Below, piece after piece: positions 35,563-44,618 of a DNA stretch of 56,980 bases. The DNA comes from Candidatus Baldrarchaeum yapensis. Its GTDB lineage: Archaea > Asgardarchaeota > Baldrarchaeia > Baldrarchaeales > Baldrarchaeaceae. The stretch lies in NCBI GenBank assembly GCA_016840465.1, contig JAEOSH010000008.1, positions 1 through 56,980 on the forward strand. Reading direction: 5' to 3'. The translations under genes were made by a program, and so were the position numbers. How positions within the stretch are numbered: position 1 is the first letter of the stretch; the number at the start of each line of letters is the position of its first letter. The notes under the pieces were generated by a model that was given only the letters and a program-made list of their open reading frames with translations, was not told the DNA's origin and did not search any database.

Positions 35563-36576
35563 TCACTTTATTGTTTCCCCGCCATAAACATCGCTGATGT
35601 CCTTCCATATTGCAAGAGCCCAGTCTCTCAATTCGTCCATGGTCGTTGCGGGATGCAGGTGCATCCTTATGAGATAATAGTGATCATCTATTGGAGTGAG
35701 ATCTTTTTCGAAGGGATTAACAAGAATGGATAATGTCGACAAGCCGTAACTTTCAAATCTTATCGGTTGTGTTGCTGTAAGCCTTCTGGTCCTTATCAAT
35801 GTGCCTAAAATCGCCAGCACAAGTCCTGTAGCGAGTACCATGATAACCTTCTCCAACTCTTTAATTATCCCCAAAACGAACATCACCGGGGAAAGTGCAA
35901 CTAGAAGAAGGCCTAAAACTATAAGTGGGATAATTGCCAAGTCATAAGACTTTATAGAAGCAATCCCGCTTGCACCTGTTGAATGTAAGAAGTAAACGTT
36001 CCTTATACCGCGTCTCTCGACGTAATACAATGATGCCCATTGTCCAGCACGTACATTCATGTTAACTCCGCATATGTTCTTAAGAACACCTCGCTCTATC
36101 GGAAAGCAATCGTACTCTCCCTTATAATCCCTACCCGCTTTGACGAAGAAAATCCTCCTATTAGTCCTCGTAACAAAAACGTTTTCAAGTACCGTAAGAG
36201 GTTCTGAGTCTCTAGGTGTTCCCGTATAAGGATCAACATTTCGGAAGATTTCGACTTTATTGACGAAAAGCGGTAGTCCTTCAAGTTCCTCCCCCGGAAA
36301 TAGAAAATCGGCGATAACGTCTGATATCGTAAGTTTAGCCATCTTATCCAATTCACCAACTCTGTGTGCTTCTGCGAACATGGTATCCAGCGCATAAAGA
36401 AGTTTTGTCAAATTCTTATCCGGGATGTTTACCTTTTTGGACAATATTACCCCTGAGAGGTTGGCTCGTTCCCTCACAATGGCCTCCTGCAGTGTTATTA
36501 TCTTCTCCGTCGGAACCTCCTTGATAATCTGTGGAGATCTGAGCGCCGCCATGAGGTCTACTTCCCCTGTGCTCAT
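35563..36576 (-). CDS. two-TM protein of unknown function
   Basis: 337 residues. The N-terminal 210 residues are soluble with mixed structure; two adjacent hydrophobic segments at about 213-235 and 241-263 form a hairpin, followed by a C-terminal soluble part of about 70 residues ending in YGGETIK. Both soluble parts should lie on the same side of the membrane. No family recognised. ATG 36576 has GGGGAG ten bases upstream; ATG 36552 is an alternative with AGGGGAAG before it. It lies downstream of the deacetylase-fold gene on the same strand with a 149-base gap, so a shared transcript is uncertain. Confidence 0.68.
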   Translation of the reverse strand: MSTGEVDLMAALRSPQIIKEVPTEKIITLQEAIVRERANLSGVILSKKVNIPDKNLTKLLYALDTMFAEAHRVGELDKMAKLTISDVIADFLFPGEELEGLPLFVNKVEIFRNVDPYTGTPRDSEPLTVLENVFVTRTNRRIFFVKAGRDYKGEYDCFPIERGVLKNICGVNMNVRAGQWASLYYVERRGIRNVYFLHSTGASGIASIKSYDLAIIPLIVLGLLLVALSPVMFVLGIIKELEKVIMVLATGLVLAILGTLIRTRRLTATQPIRFESYGLSTLSILVNPFEKDLTPIDDHYYLIRMHLHPATTMDELRDWALAIWKDISDVYGGETIK

Positions 36577-36725
36577 GGGCGACGCACTCCCCAGTGACGC
36601 TTATAAGGAGAAAGGTCACCGCACAAAATAAGTCTTTCCAAAATAGAAAAACAAGTAGAAGATGGTATATCGATTAAACAATTAACTGTTGTCAGAGACT
36701 CAAAGAAGCTTAAGCCCTTTTTCCA

Positions 36726-37568
36726 TTATCTTCTTGCAAGAATCTTCGCAATGCGCGGAAATATATACTCTGCGACGTCTCTCCTGTGACCCCCACCCGT
36801 TAGAACGATGTATCTCCCGTTGCACACGCGTTCCGCGCACTCCTTCACAACTTCCGCTAGTTTTATGAAGAAGTCTTGGGACAATCCCCTATCGCCGTAA
36901 TCTCCTCTGCATGTATCATGCCCTAAAAAGTGAAAGATTACCTCAGGTCTAAACTTTTCCGCTCTCTTGATGAACTCCTCCTCAACCAAAGACAGATATT
37001 CCTCATCCGAAGTCCTCCACCCGACATCCACATCAATCTTTGTGTTATCGTCCTCAGCACTGGAATAGCTACAAAAGCATACATGAAGCACATCCTTATC
37101 TCCTAGAAACATATCTCTGTCTCCATCTCCGTGATGGCTATCGGTGTCGAGTATTGCAACTCTCCGAACTCCATATTTCTCTCTCAAAACAAGAACTGCT
37201 GGACCTAAACACGACAAGTAGGTACCGCCCCACGCATGACTTCTTCCGGCGTGATGGCCTGCGGCAACGGTAAAAACCAATGCATTTTTCAAATCTCCGG
37301 AAAGAACCATTTCAGAAGCTTTAACACAACCCCCAACAGCATAACGAGCCCCCTCATAGTACCACATTTTCCTCGTCCGATCCACAAGATCACGTGTATG
37401 AACTCTATAAAGCAACTCTTCATCTACTGGCTTTGGCTCTATAAGGATAACATTTGGAAGCTTTAACACATCCTCCATGACTTCAGGGAAATTTCTGAAC
37501 TTATCTCCGATTATCGGCCAATCTTTGCCGCAAAACTTTTTAGTAAAGAAAATCCCGGTCTTGGTCAT
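36726..37568 (-). CDS. histone deacetylase-fold hydrolase (HDAC/AcuC/AphA family)
   Basis: 280 residues. Family motifs are AAGHHAGRSH (general-base histidine pair), ILDTDSHHGDGDRDMF (zinc ligands), and FHFLGHDTCRGDYG (zinc aspartate). The position of the catalytic tyrosine is occupied by histidine: LTGGGHRRD (His 261) where GGGY or EGGY is usual, as in class IIa HDACs that have weak activity. It may deacetylate a protein, polyamine or small amide, or only bind one. ATG 37568 is preceded by GGGGGT. No partner gene identifies the substrate. Confidence 0.87.
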   Translation of the reverse strand: MTKTGIFFTKKFCGKDWPIIGDKFRNFPEVMEDVLKLPNVILIEPKPVDEELLYRVHTRDLVDRTRKMWYYEGARYAVGGCVKASEMVLSGDLKNALVFTVAAGHHAGRSHAWGGTYLSCLGPAVLVLREKYGVRRVAILDTDSHHGDGDRDMFLGDKDVLHVCFCSYSSAEDDNTKIDVDVGWRTSDEEYLSLVEEEFIKRAEKFRPEVIFHFLGHDTCRGDYGDRGLSQDFFIKLAEVVKECAERVCNGRYIVLTGGGHRRDVAEYIFPRIAKILARR

Positions 37569-37897
37569 AAGCGTACCCCCGCCAATGTCTCGAGTAGTGA
37601 TTAAAATTGCTGTTTATAAAAGTGAGTGGCCGTGCAAATCGTGAAAGTCGGGCCTCGATATCAACAGCAATTAAGTGATCTATCGTTCAATACGTGGCAG
37701 TAAGACCCTCCTAAAGGAAGATCTCGTGAGATGTGGGATTCCTACGCCTGCCAGATACGAATAGTTTTTTGAGCAAAGAAGCCGAATATCGTGTAGTTTA
37801 TATTTCCGTCTGCTGACACTTATGTGAGAAAGCATCATGCTCTCGATCATTAACCGATCACAATCTTCCCCCACCTCGGTATAGAGGTGCAAATTCC
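37569..37897. other. divergent intergenic region
   Basis: About 330 bases between the minus-strand deacetylase gene and the plus-strand coiled-coil gene. It should hold promoters for both directions; AT-rich sequence occurs at 37600-37625 and 37755-37815. I see no RNA gene or coding remnant; the frame at 37680-37892 on the minus strand has no recognisable motif. Confidence 0.3.
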
Positions 37898-38329
37898 TTG
37901 TCGGATAATAAGAAAAAAGAGGAAAAGCGAAACCAGCAGGAAACCGGCACCACCGACCTGTCCATAGACGAAATTATAGACTCTGAGGATGCGGTAAGAA
38001 GTGTTCTAAGGTATGTTAACGCAGTAAGTGACGTGCTCATGGAACAATATAGCGATGTCAGGAAAATGTTCACCGATCTGAGGATAGAAATGCGAAACCT
38101 AATGCTGGAGTTTAGAAGCACAAGCAAGAGCATGATGTCTTCCTTCAGCAAAGTCCTGAATATAGTTCAAGACATGATAGGAAGGCAGAGGCTCTTATCC
38201 GAAATAATAAAGTTCATCCTGCAAAGAATGGAAGCTCTAGAACAGAGAATAAGGAAGATCGAAAACTTTCTAGAAAACCTCGCCTATCCACTACTAAAAA
38301 TAAGAAAGGAAAATGCAGAAGCCATCTGA
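37898..38329 (+). CDS. coiled-coil protein, unknown
   Basis: 143 residues. A charged, disordered N-terminus (NKKKEEKRNQQETGTTD) leads into long amphipathic helices with heptad-like spacing (LRIEMRNLMLEFRSTSKSM, LQRMEALEQRIRKIENFLENL). No membrane segment. It probably oligomerises or acts as a scaffold. The start is TTG 37898 with AGAGGTG upstream. It is followed after 18 bases by the phosphomevalonate dehydratase small subunit gene, so the two are likely co-transcribed although no functional link is known. Confidence 0.7.
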   Translation: MSDNKKKEEKRNQQETGTTDLSIDEIIDSEDAVRSVLRYVNAVSDVLMEQYSDVRKMFTDLRIEMRNLMLEFRSTSKSMMSSFSKVLNIVQDMIGRQRLLSEIIKFILQRMEALEQRIRKIENFLENLAYPLLKIRKENAEAI

Positions 38330-38347
38330 TAAGATCCGAGGTGATGA

Positions 38348-38809
38348 ATGATAATAAAGAAAGGGCCGCGTGAGCACCGCGGACCTCTTAACCCCAAGGA
38401 TGTAAAGAGAGTGCTTAAGGGGAGGGGACTTGTCGAAGGATACGCCCAGGGGGTCGCGCTTGTTTCCTCGCAACCGATATCGTTTCTCGGAGGGGTGGAT
38501 CCGGAAACGGGGATGATTATAGAAAAGGGGCATGAGCTCGAAGGAGAGAAGGTCACAGGGCGCATACTCGTATTTCCACACGGCAAAGGGAGTACGGTCG
38601 GTTCTTATATTCTTTATAGACTTGCCACAAGGGGATTGGCGCCGAAGGCAATAATAAACGTGAAAAGCGATCCGGTGGTCGTAGTTGGGTGCGTGATATC
38701 GAATATACCGCTTGTTGATTCCCTTAACGGGAACCCAATTACCGAGATAAAGAGTGGAGATAGGCTTTTCGTTGATGGCTATAGGGGGGAAGTTTACATC
38801 CTCAAGTAA
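38348..38809 (+). CDS. phosphomevalonate dehydratase small subunit (aconitase X swivel, DUF126)
   Basis: 153 residues. The swivelling domain of the aconitase X family is shown by VTGRILVFPHGKGSTVGSYI, with the conserved PHGKGST loop, and by GLVEGYAQGVALVSSQPISF and SGDRLFVDGYRGEV. In the archaeal mevalonate pathway this subunit pairs with the large Fe-S subunit to dehydrate 5-phosphomevalonate to trans-anhydromevalonate phosphate. The large subunit gene is not adjacent here; neighbours are a coiled-coil gene and a HerA-like ATPase. The start is ATG 38348 with AGGTGATG before it. Confidence 0.9.
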   Translation: MIIKKGPREHRGPLNPKDVKRVLKGRGLVEGYAQGVALVSSQPISFLGGVDPETGMIIEKGHELEGEKVTGRILVFPHGKGSTVGSYILYRLATRGLAPKAIINVKSDPVVVVGCVISNIPLVDSLNGNPITEIKSGDRLFVDGYRGEVYILK

Positions 38810-38995
38810 AGAATGCGATGGAATATCTCGACCATCAGATGTCCGCTCAGCAACTCACTTATACCAGTACATGTATTATCCACATGGCGATGAAGACGCA
38901 TGGCTTAGCTGAGGGTTCCGATGATTGATTTCCCGCATCCGAGCCGCAAACGTTAGACGCGCATCATCTCTGTACCCCTTAAATAAAGAGAGGGG

Positions 38996-40834
38996 TTGCA
39001 ATTGCCAGCCGAGCATGCGTTTATAGGGAAATTCTTAGAGCCGGATGGTAAAGTCAACGGAAAAGCGTATCTCGATCTATCAAAGCCGAGAGTGGGGGTC
39101 ATTGTTGGGAAGAGGGGGTCAGGGAAGAGTTACACCGCGGGCGTGATACTAGAGGAGTGCATCAAGCGATATCCCGAGTTCGCCTATGTGGTCATAGACA
39201 TAATGGGAATTTATTGGTCTTTAAAATATCCAAACCTGTACGCGAAGGAATTGCAAAAACCCGGATTCGAGGGGGAGGTATCACCGGAGGGTTTTGAAGA
39301 TAAGATTCGAGTTCTCGTGGTGGAGGGGGATAAGGAGAAGTACACTGAGGGAACCTACGATGGAACTATTAGCTTAAAGCCTAGTGCTATTAGTTACAAC
39401 GTGTGGCTAAACGTATTCAGGCTCCGCCCAGATGAACCTCAAGCCATTTTGCTGAAACTTGCGATGGATAAGGCGAGGGAGAAGAAGGAAGATTTCACAT
39501 TAGAGGACATTATCTCTGCACTCGATGAACTCTCGGAAGGAAAACAATTCCAGAAACAAACATTTTCCGCGCTTAAAGCGAAACTGAAATACGCAGAAAG
39601 TTGGGGGATATTTTCGGGTAAGGGGCTCGATCTCAGAGATATTCTCAAACCGGGTGTAATAACGATAATAGATGTAAGTGAAAGCGACAAGGTTATCGCA
39701 AATCTGCTTGTCGGCTTTTTAGCAGAAAAAATATACGAAGAGCGGAAAAAGTTGATAAGAGCGGAAAGATGGGCGGAAGTGTCTAAAGAGAAGGCAGATA
39801 TCAAGGGGATACCACCAACATGGTTAATCATAGAGGAGGCGCACAACTTCCTGCCTAGAGAAAGGAAAACAAAGGCGACCGGACCTTTGGTGACATATGT
39901 TAAGGAAGGCAGACATCCCGGCTGTGCATTACTTCTCATAACGCAGGAACCGTCATCGCTCGATGTTAAAGTGCTAAAACAGATAGATTTCCTGATTATA
40001 CATGGCCTATCGCACAAAAACGACTTTAAGGCAGTATCACAAATAACACCATGCCCTCTTCCCGAAAACTTCGAAGATGTGCTCTTAAAGTTGGATAGAG
40101 GGCAGGCGCTGGTCTGTGTGAGCGGGTGGGAGAATGCACAACTCGTAAGCATACGCCCACGTGCATCTCTGCATATTGCGAGAACGGAGATTTTGGAGAA
40201 AAAGGAAACGGAAAAGACGGAAATTCTAGGCATATGGAAGATGCTGGAAAAGGAACACCTGAAAGTTAAAACGCTCCAGGAAAGGGTACGCTTACTAGAA
40301 AGAGAAAAAGAAGAGCTCGAGCGTAGGGTAAGGTTACTAGAAACGGAAAGAGAAAAACTGATGAAGAAGCTGGAAGAACAACACGCGGAAATATTAAGGC
40401 TGCAAGAGTTGCTTAAGGAGAGAGAGTCGAGAATGCGGGAGTTAGAAGAGACTATAAGTAGACTGATGTCACGTGAGGAGTATATGAGTGGGGATGCTCG
40501 AAGAGTCGCAGGTGCAGTTGTGAAGGCAGTTGTAAGCGCGGTCAGATCGTTAAGCCCCGAGGCAATTGAGGTACTAAAGGTAATTTCGAGAAAGGAAAGA
40601 GTGGCTACGGATGAATTGCGTAAAGATCTTCCCGTAAAGGTCAGAGTTTCAAACGCCTTAAAGGAGTTAGTTGAAAAGGGTCTTGTACGCGAAGAAGCCG
40701 TAAATAAAAAGGGAAAGAAGAAAATTTACGTCTATAATATGAAGGACGTCATTAAAAGCGTCAGTATAGTTCCTCTAACAGATCAAGATGTTGAGATACT
40801 GGTTAGAAAAATAGAGAGCATAATATTTACATAA
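38996..40834 (+). CDS. HerA-like ATPase with coiled coil and winged-helix tail
   Basis: 612 residues. Walker A VGKRGSGKSY and Walker B TWLIIEEAHNFLPRE, with LLLITQEPSSLD as sensor, mark the HerA/FtsK-like (DUF87) ATPase core in residues 1-390. Residues about 405-495 form a long coiled coil (heptads rich in E, R, L), and residues 510-580 look like a winged helix (SPEAIEVLKVISRKERVATD). Such hexameric enzymes usually pump or remodel DNA; HerA itself works with NurA, which is not present here. The start is TTG 38996 or TTG 39002; a TTAAATAAA stretch sits closely upstream. Confidence 0.85.
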   Translation: MQLPAEHAFIGKFLEPDGKVNGKAYLDLSKPRVGVIVGKRGSGKSYTAGVILEECIKRYPEFAYVVIDIMGIYWSLKYPNLYAKELQKPGFEGEVSPEGFEDKIRVLVVEGDKEKYTEGTYDGTISLKPSAISYNVWLNVFRLRPDEPQAILLKLAMDKAREKKEDFTLEDIISALDELSEGKQFQKQTFSALKAKLKYAESWGIFSGKGLDLRDILKPGVITIIDVSESDKVIANLLVGFLAEKIYEERKKLIRAERWAEVSKEKADIKGIPPTWLIIEEAHNFLPRERKTKATGPLVTYVKEGRHPGCALLLITQEPSSLDVKVLKQIDFLIIHGLSHKNDFKAVSQITPCPLPENFEDVLLKLDRGQALVCVSGWENAQLVSIRPRASLHIARTEILEKKETEKTEILGIWKMLEKEHLKVKTLQERVRLLEREKEELERRVRLLETEREKLMKKLEEQHAEILRLQELLKERESRMRELEETISRLMSREEYMSGDARRVAGAVVKAVVSAVRSLSPEAIEVLKVISRKERVATDELRKDLPVKVRVSNALKELVEKGLVREEAVNKKGKKKIYVYNMKDVIKSVSIVPLTDQDVEILVRKIESIIFT

Positions 40835-40853
40835 ACTGGATAAAGGTGATTCT

Positions 40854-42035
40854 TTGTTCCCAAAAGTCTACTATGTAACACCAAGGGCGGGTCCGGGATT
40901 CAGCCTTATCGAAAAACTGTATCTGCTTCTGGAAAAGTTGAATCTCGAAAGGAAAATAGGATCCGGCGATACGGTAGGAATAAAAACGCATTTCGGAACT
41001 ATCGGAAACACGCGATATCTTCGTCCAATATTTATAAGAGCAATTGTCGATTTTGTGAGAAAGTTGGGGGCTCAACCTTTAGTTATCGAAACGTGTGGCC
41101 ATGGCCTTGGTAATCCTTTCTCTACAAGAACAACCGCGACCGGGCACCTAGAAGTCGCAAAAGCCAACGGCTTCTGTCCAGAAACACTAAATGCTCCTAT
41201 AGTTATTCTAGACGGGCAATATGGCCTTGACTTCGAGCGTGTATCCTTTAACGGGAATTACATAAGAGAGGTATTCATACCACGAGGTCTCAAAGGAATA
41301 GATATCGTAATCGTGGCAACACACTTCAAGGGACATGGAATTACGGGTTTCGGCGGTGCAATAAAGAATGTCGGTGTTGGACTTATAGCGAAGCCCGGAA
41401 AGGGATTCCTGCACTTTCAGCGAAAATTGGAAGTAAAGTGGCGGCCTGACATTTGCCCTACCTGCCTAAAATGTGTTAAAATATGTCCAAGTAATGCGCT
41501 TAGATTCTTAAACGAGAAAATACAGTTCGTCGAAGAAAAATGCCTGCTTTGCGGAATGTGCTGGTCAGCCGAGGTCTGCGAACACAGGCTAATAAGGCCA
41601 GTGTTGAGGGATGCATATAAAGTAACGCGAATGGTTGTGGAAAATGCCAAAGCAGTCATAGAGTGGCTTGGAAAGGACAACTGGGTCTTTATAAACTTTG
41701 TACTCGATGTGACACCTGAGTGTGATTGCGTGCCATGGGCAGATCAGATCATAGTTCCCGATCAGGGAATTTTCGCTTCTTATGACCCGGTAGCGGTCGA
41801 TTCGGCATCTTACGACTTTGTATCGGCAGCATCTATTATCAAGGACTCCGTACTCGGAAAATATGACGGTAAGATCACACCTAGAGATGACAAATTCTCA
41901 CTAGTAACAGGAGTGGACACCGCCAGAGTCCAACTTGAGTACGCGGAACAAATAGGGTTAGGACGTAGAACTTACCTGCTAGAATGGGTCTTGCCGGACG
42001 CAGAGGCAGAAGCCATAAGAAGAGGCGAACTTTAA
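40854..42035 (+). CDS. DUF362 protein with ferredoxin domain
   Basis: 393 residues. The DUF362 N-terminal half shows GIKTHFGTIGNTRYLRP and THFKGHGITGFGGAIKNVGVG. A two-cluster ferredoxin insert follows: CPTCLKCVKICPS for one [4Fe-4S], CLLCGMCWSAEVC for a second with partly altered spacing. The closing region WADQIIVPDQGIFASYDPVAVDSASYDF is also family-typical. It is a cytoplasmic Fe-S protein of unknown reaction. The start is TTG 40854 with AAGGTGAT before it. It follows the HerA-like gene by 19 bases and converges on the ASCH gene. Confidence 0.9.
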   Translation: MFPKVYYVTPRAGPGFSLIEKLYLLLEKLNLERKIGSGDTVGIKTHFGTIGNTRYLRPIFIRAIVDFVRKLGAQPLVIETCGHGLGNPFSTRTTATGHLEVAKANGFCPETLNAPIVILDGQYGLDFERVSFNGNYIREVFIPRGLKGIDIVIVATHFKGHGITGFGGAIKNVGVGLIAKPGKGFLHFQRKLEVKWRPDICPTCLKCVKICPSNALRFLNEKIQFVEEKCLLCGMCWSAEVCEHRLIRPVLRDAYKVTRMVVENAKAVIEWLGKDNWVFINFVLDVTPECDCVPWADQIIVPDQGIFASYDPVAVDSASYDFVSAASIIKDSVLGKYDGKITPRDDKFSLVTGVDTARVQLEYAEQIGLGRRTYLLEWVLPDAEAEAIRRGEL

Positions 42036-42052
42036 CACCCTTCCGGAAGTAA

Positions 42053-42562
42053 TCATCTCCTAGAGTCTCTTACGATGTTGCGAGACTTCAGCAGATGTTT
42101 CGAGGACATTTCTCTTCGCGCTTCCATAGCATATTTATCCACTAGACGTGCAAGCGGATGATTCTCAGGTATGAAACAATAACTCACCGGAGGACACCAT
42201 TTGGGATCTTCTAGCGCCTCCCTTATCTTCTCGAGAAATATCGGCTCTTTATACATAATTGGATTTAAAACCTCCAGCGCAACGCCAGAATTACATCCTT
42301 TAAAGTATTGATCGAATTCGGTCTTTGTTATGCCTGCATGATCCTTCACCAGATCCCAGAGCAAATCCAAAGACATGGTATATTTTCTTCCAGCCCTGAA
42401 CTCCCCGATTATCGCCTTTACATAGCCTGACGCGTACACTATCACCCGCGTTCCGTAAGGCACAAATGTTAGGCGTCTCCTGAGTTCATATTTTTTGGTA
42501 CCCTTCAATATTTGGTACGCGTATTTGGGTTTAATCGACATGAGCATCATAGCGCATCCCAT
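42053..42562 (-). CDS. ASCH/PUA-like domain protein
   Basis: 169 residues. MSIKPKYAYQILKGTKKYELRRR at the N-terminus is the ASCH entry, with a PUA-like barrel and the GTRVIVYASGYVKAIIGEF stretch following. ASCH proteins are thought to bind RNA or modified nucleobases; the TSS and HTH-containing relatives are proposed regulators. Several in-frame ATGs lie at the start; ATG 42550 or 42541 gives the family-like beginning better than 42562. It is divergent from the acetyltransferase-ABC fusion gene with about 90 bases between, hinting at joint function in RNA or DNA modification. Confidence 0.8.
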   Translation of the reverse strand: MGCAMMLMSIKPKYAYQILKGTKKYELRRRLTFVPYGTRVIVYASGYVKAIIGEFRAGRKYTMSLDLLWDLVKDHAGITKTEFDQYFKGCNSGVALEVLNPIMYKEPIFLEKIREALEDPKWCPPVSYCFIPENHPLARLVDKYAMEARREMSSKHLLKSRNIVRDSRR

Positions 42563-42611
42563 CGCGTGTGCGTGGCAACTATTCTCCGTTATTTTCTCAA
42601 CCTAATAAAAA

Positions 42612-42619
42612 CTTTATAT
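42612..42619 (+). promoter_or_regulatory. TATA-like box of acetyltransferase-ABC gene
   Basis: CTTTATAT, 35 bases before the ATG at 42654. The ribosome site GGTGGGA follows at about 42642, giving a short leader. Confidence 0.5.
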
Positions 42620-42653
42620 TCGTTTAGAGAGCGGTATCATCGGTGGGATGTAG

Positions 42654-44618
42654 ATGAAGTTTATAGGCACAGTCGTGGAGGCAGAAATACCACGTTTCAA
42701 GCACAGGTGGTTTGGAGTTCTTGAAGTACAGCACAAAAAGAAGATTTACAGGTTATACATGAGTGGATCGATTACACAATGGTTCATCGAAGGGGAACAA
42801 GTAGAAGTGAACGTTTTAAAGAAGGGGAAGACAATAAAGGGTAAGAATATTGTAATACTTGATTTTGACGATTTTGAACTTTACAGGCTTTGGAAGGGTA
42901 ACAGAATAAAGGTGTGGCCTGTCTTTTCACGAGAGGTAACTCACTCTCGCCCCGACCCGGTCACAGGAAAAATACTGTACGAATACAAGATAAAAGCGCG
43001 TGAGGCGGTATTTGAGTCCGATTACGAAGCAATAGCATCTCTCGAACAGTACCACTATGCAAGCAAGGAGGAAATCGTCGCACTATGGAGATGCGAGAAA
43101 TGCAACGAAATTCTGGAAGCGAACACTAAACCTGAATGCCCTAACTGTAAAACCTCCGAAATGGTGCATATTCTCGAGATCAGGGGAAGCACCCCGGCGT
43201 CAAGATTCCTTGTGCTGGAGCTGCTGGAAAGAAAACCCTATGAGCCTAGAATAATAGCATACGTCAGGGTGGATCCTCCGGTTCCATCGATGCACAGAAG
43301 GGTAGAAGAGGACGGAAAAGTGATCATTGAAAGAAACATCCGCGAAAAAGTATTCGAAGAGGATTGGTTCCATCCCGTCTTCTGGCCGGAAAAGATAGCG
43401 AGAGAGAAGATAGCGAAACTAAGAAGGAAGTACGGTAGAAGAATAGCGATCCAGAAGATATGGGAAGAGGCCAAATGGGAAGCTTTGCGTCAATGTGAGA
43501 CTCAAGTCAGCCGAATTGCAAGAGTTGTTGTGCACCCAGATTATAGAGCGGATGGGCTGGGTGCTCTGAGTGCAAAGCTTGCCGTTGAGTGGATCAAGGA
43601 GAGGGCAGTTCCCGAAATGAAGCTTCCCAAGCATATGGTGGAAACGATCGCACAAATGGCAAGAGCCCACCCGTTTTTCGAGAAAATAGGATTTAAATAT
43701 GTTTGGGACACTGCCGGAGGAAGACCCGTACTTTATTACCCGATAACAGACAAAGCTCGTGAAAAACTAGAGTTCTTCCTGAAAAATGACAAATACGCGT
43801 CAAAACATGGAGGAGTTCTTTTCAAGCCAAGATATGGCACGGTTGAGAAAATATCATCACCAATAGAGTTCATAGACGTAACTAAAAGGTATGAAAGCGA
43901 GTTAGATCTAACAAGATTGCCAGGAGCGCTGAGAGATTTGTTGAGAGCCTTCGGAGTGGAGTCTAGAGTAATAGAACAAGCAGTCTTCAGGGATGTTAAT
44001 TTGAAAATTCATCCCGGAGAGGTTATAGTTGTTGTCGGAGCAAGTGGGGCCGGGAAGACCACATTTGCCAGACTGATAGTAGGCGCATCCAAGGAGTATG
44101 AGAAGGCGTTAAGAGAGAAATTGGGTGACGAGAAGTTCGACATATTGTATAAGCCGGATTCAGGAACGATAAAGCTACCTGATAATGCTAAAATTTCGGC
44201 AATTATACCCGGAGAAATAGAGCCCACCTTCGATGACCTGACGCTACTCGAAAAAATATACTCGATAACCGGAGATCAGTACTTGGCGGTTGAAATATTG
44301 AATAAATGCGGACTGGCGGATGCAGTTCTTTATAGGGCAAGGTTCAGCGAACTTTCAACTGGGCAGAGAGAAAGGGCAAGACTTGCTGTAGTTTTAGCAG
44401 AAAAGCCAAACATACTTGTAATAGACGAATTTGCAGCACATTTGGATACTCTGACCGCACAAAGAGTTGCTAGAAAGTTAAATGAGATATGTAGATCTGC
44501 TGGAATAACTTTAATAGCGATAACTCATAGACCCGAGGTTCTTGAGGCACTATCCCCAGACAGAATATTATATGTAGGGTACGGTACCCTAATTGAGCGC
44601 AGATCCTCGATAAAATGA
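42654..44618 (+). CDS. ABC-type ATPase fused to acetyltransferase-like domain
   Basis: 654 residues. Residues 1-80 form a small N-terminal domain. Residues around 147-167 hold a zinc ribbon (CEKCN, CPNCK). Residues 270-370 resemble an N-acetyltransferase, with RIARVVVHPDYRADGLGALSA matching the acetyl-CoA loop. Residues 435-650 are an ABC ATPase: Walker A GASGAGKTT, signature LSTGQRERARL, Walker B NILVIDEFAAHLD. This is the architecture of the archaeal group described as ABC-type ATPase fused to a predicted acetyltransferase. It lacks a transmembrane part and is likely soluble, perhaps working on RNA or protein. ATG 42654 follows GGTGGGAT. Confidence 0.87.
   Translation: MKFIGTVVEAEIPRFKHRWFGVLEVQHKKKIYRLYMSGSITQWFIEGEQVEVNVLKKGKTIKGKNIVILDFDDFELYRLWKGNRIKVWPVFSREVTHSRPDPVTGKILYEYKIKAREAVFESDYEAIASLEQYHYASKEEIVALWRCEKCNEILEANTKPECPNCKTSEMVHILEIRGSTPASRFLVLELLERKPYEPRIIAYVRVDPPVPSMHRRVEEDGKVIIERNIREKVFEEDWFHPVFWPEKIAREKIAKLRRKYGRRIAIQKIWEEAKWEALRQCETQVSRIARVVVHPDYRADGLGALSAKLAVEWIKERAVPEMKLPKHMVETIAQMARAHPFFEKIGFKYVWDTAGGRPVLYYPITDKAREKLEFFLKNDKYASKHGGVLFKPRYGTVEKISSPIEFIDVTKRYESELDLTRLPGALRDLLRAFGVESRVIEQAVFRDVNLKIHPGEVIVVVGASGAGKTTFARLIVGASKEYEKALREKLGDEKFDILYKPDSGTIKLPDNAKISAIIPGEIEPTFDDLTLLEKIYSITGDQYLAVEILNKCGLADAVLYRARFSELSTGQRERARLAVVLAEKPNILVIDEFAAHLDTLTAQRVARKLNEICRSAGITLIAITHRPEVLEALSPDRILYVGYGTLIERRSSIK

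Noticed and set aside
38810-38995. Possible tRNA-like sequence (GGGTTCCGAT) near 38913
   Set aside because: No acceptor stem or full cloverleaf can be drawn, and the T-loop consensus is incomplete.
39439-40233. 264-codon minus-strand frame
   Set aside because: Antisense shadow of the HerA-like ATPase gene; composition rich in Ser and Leu with no motif.
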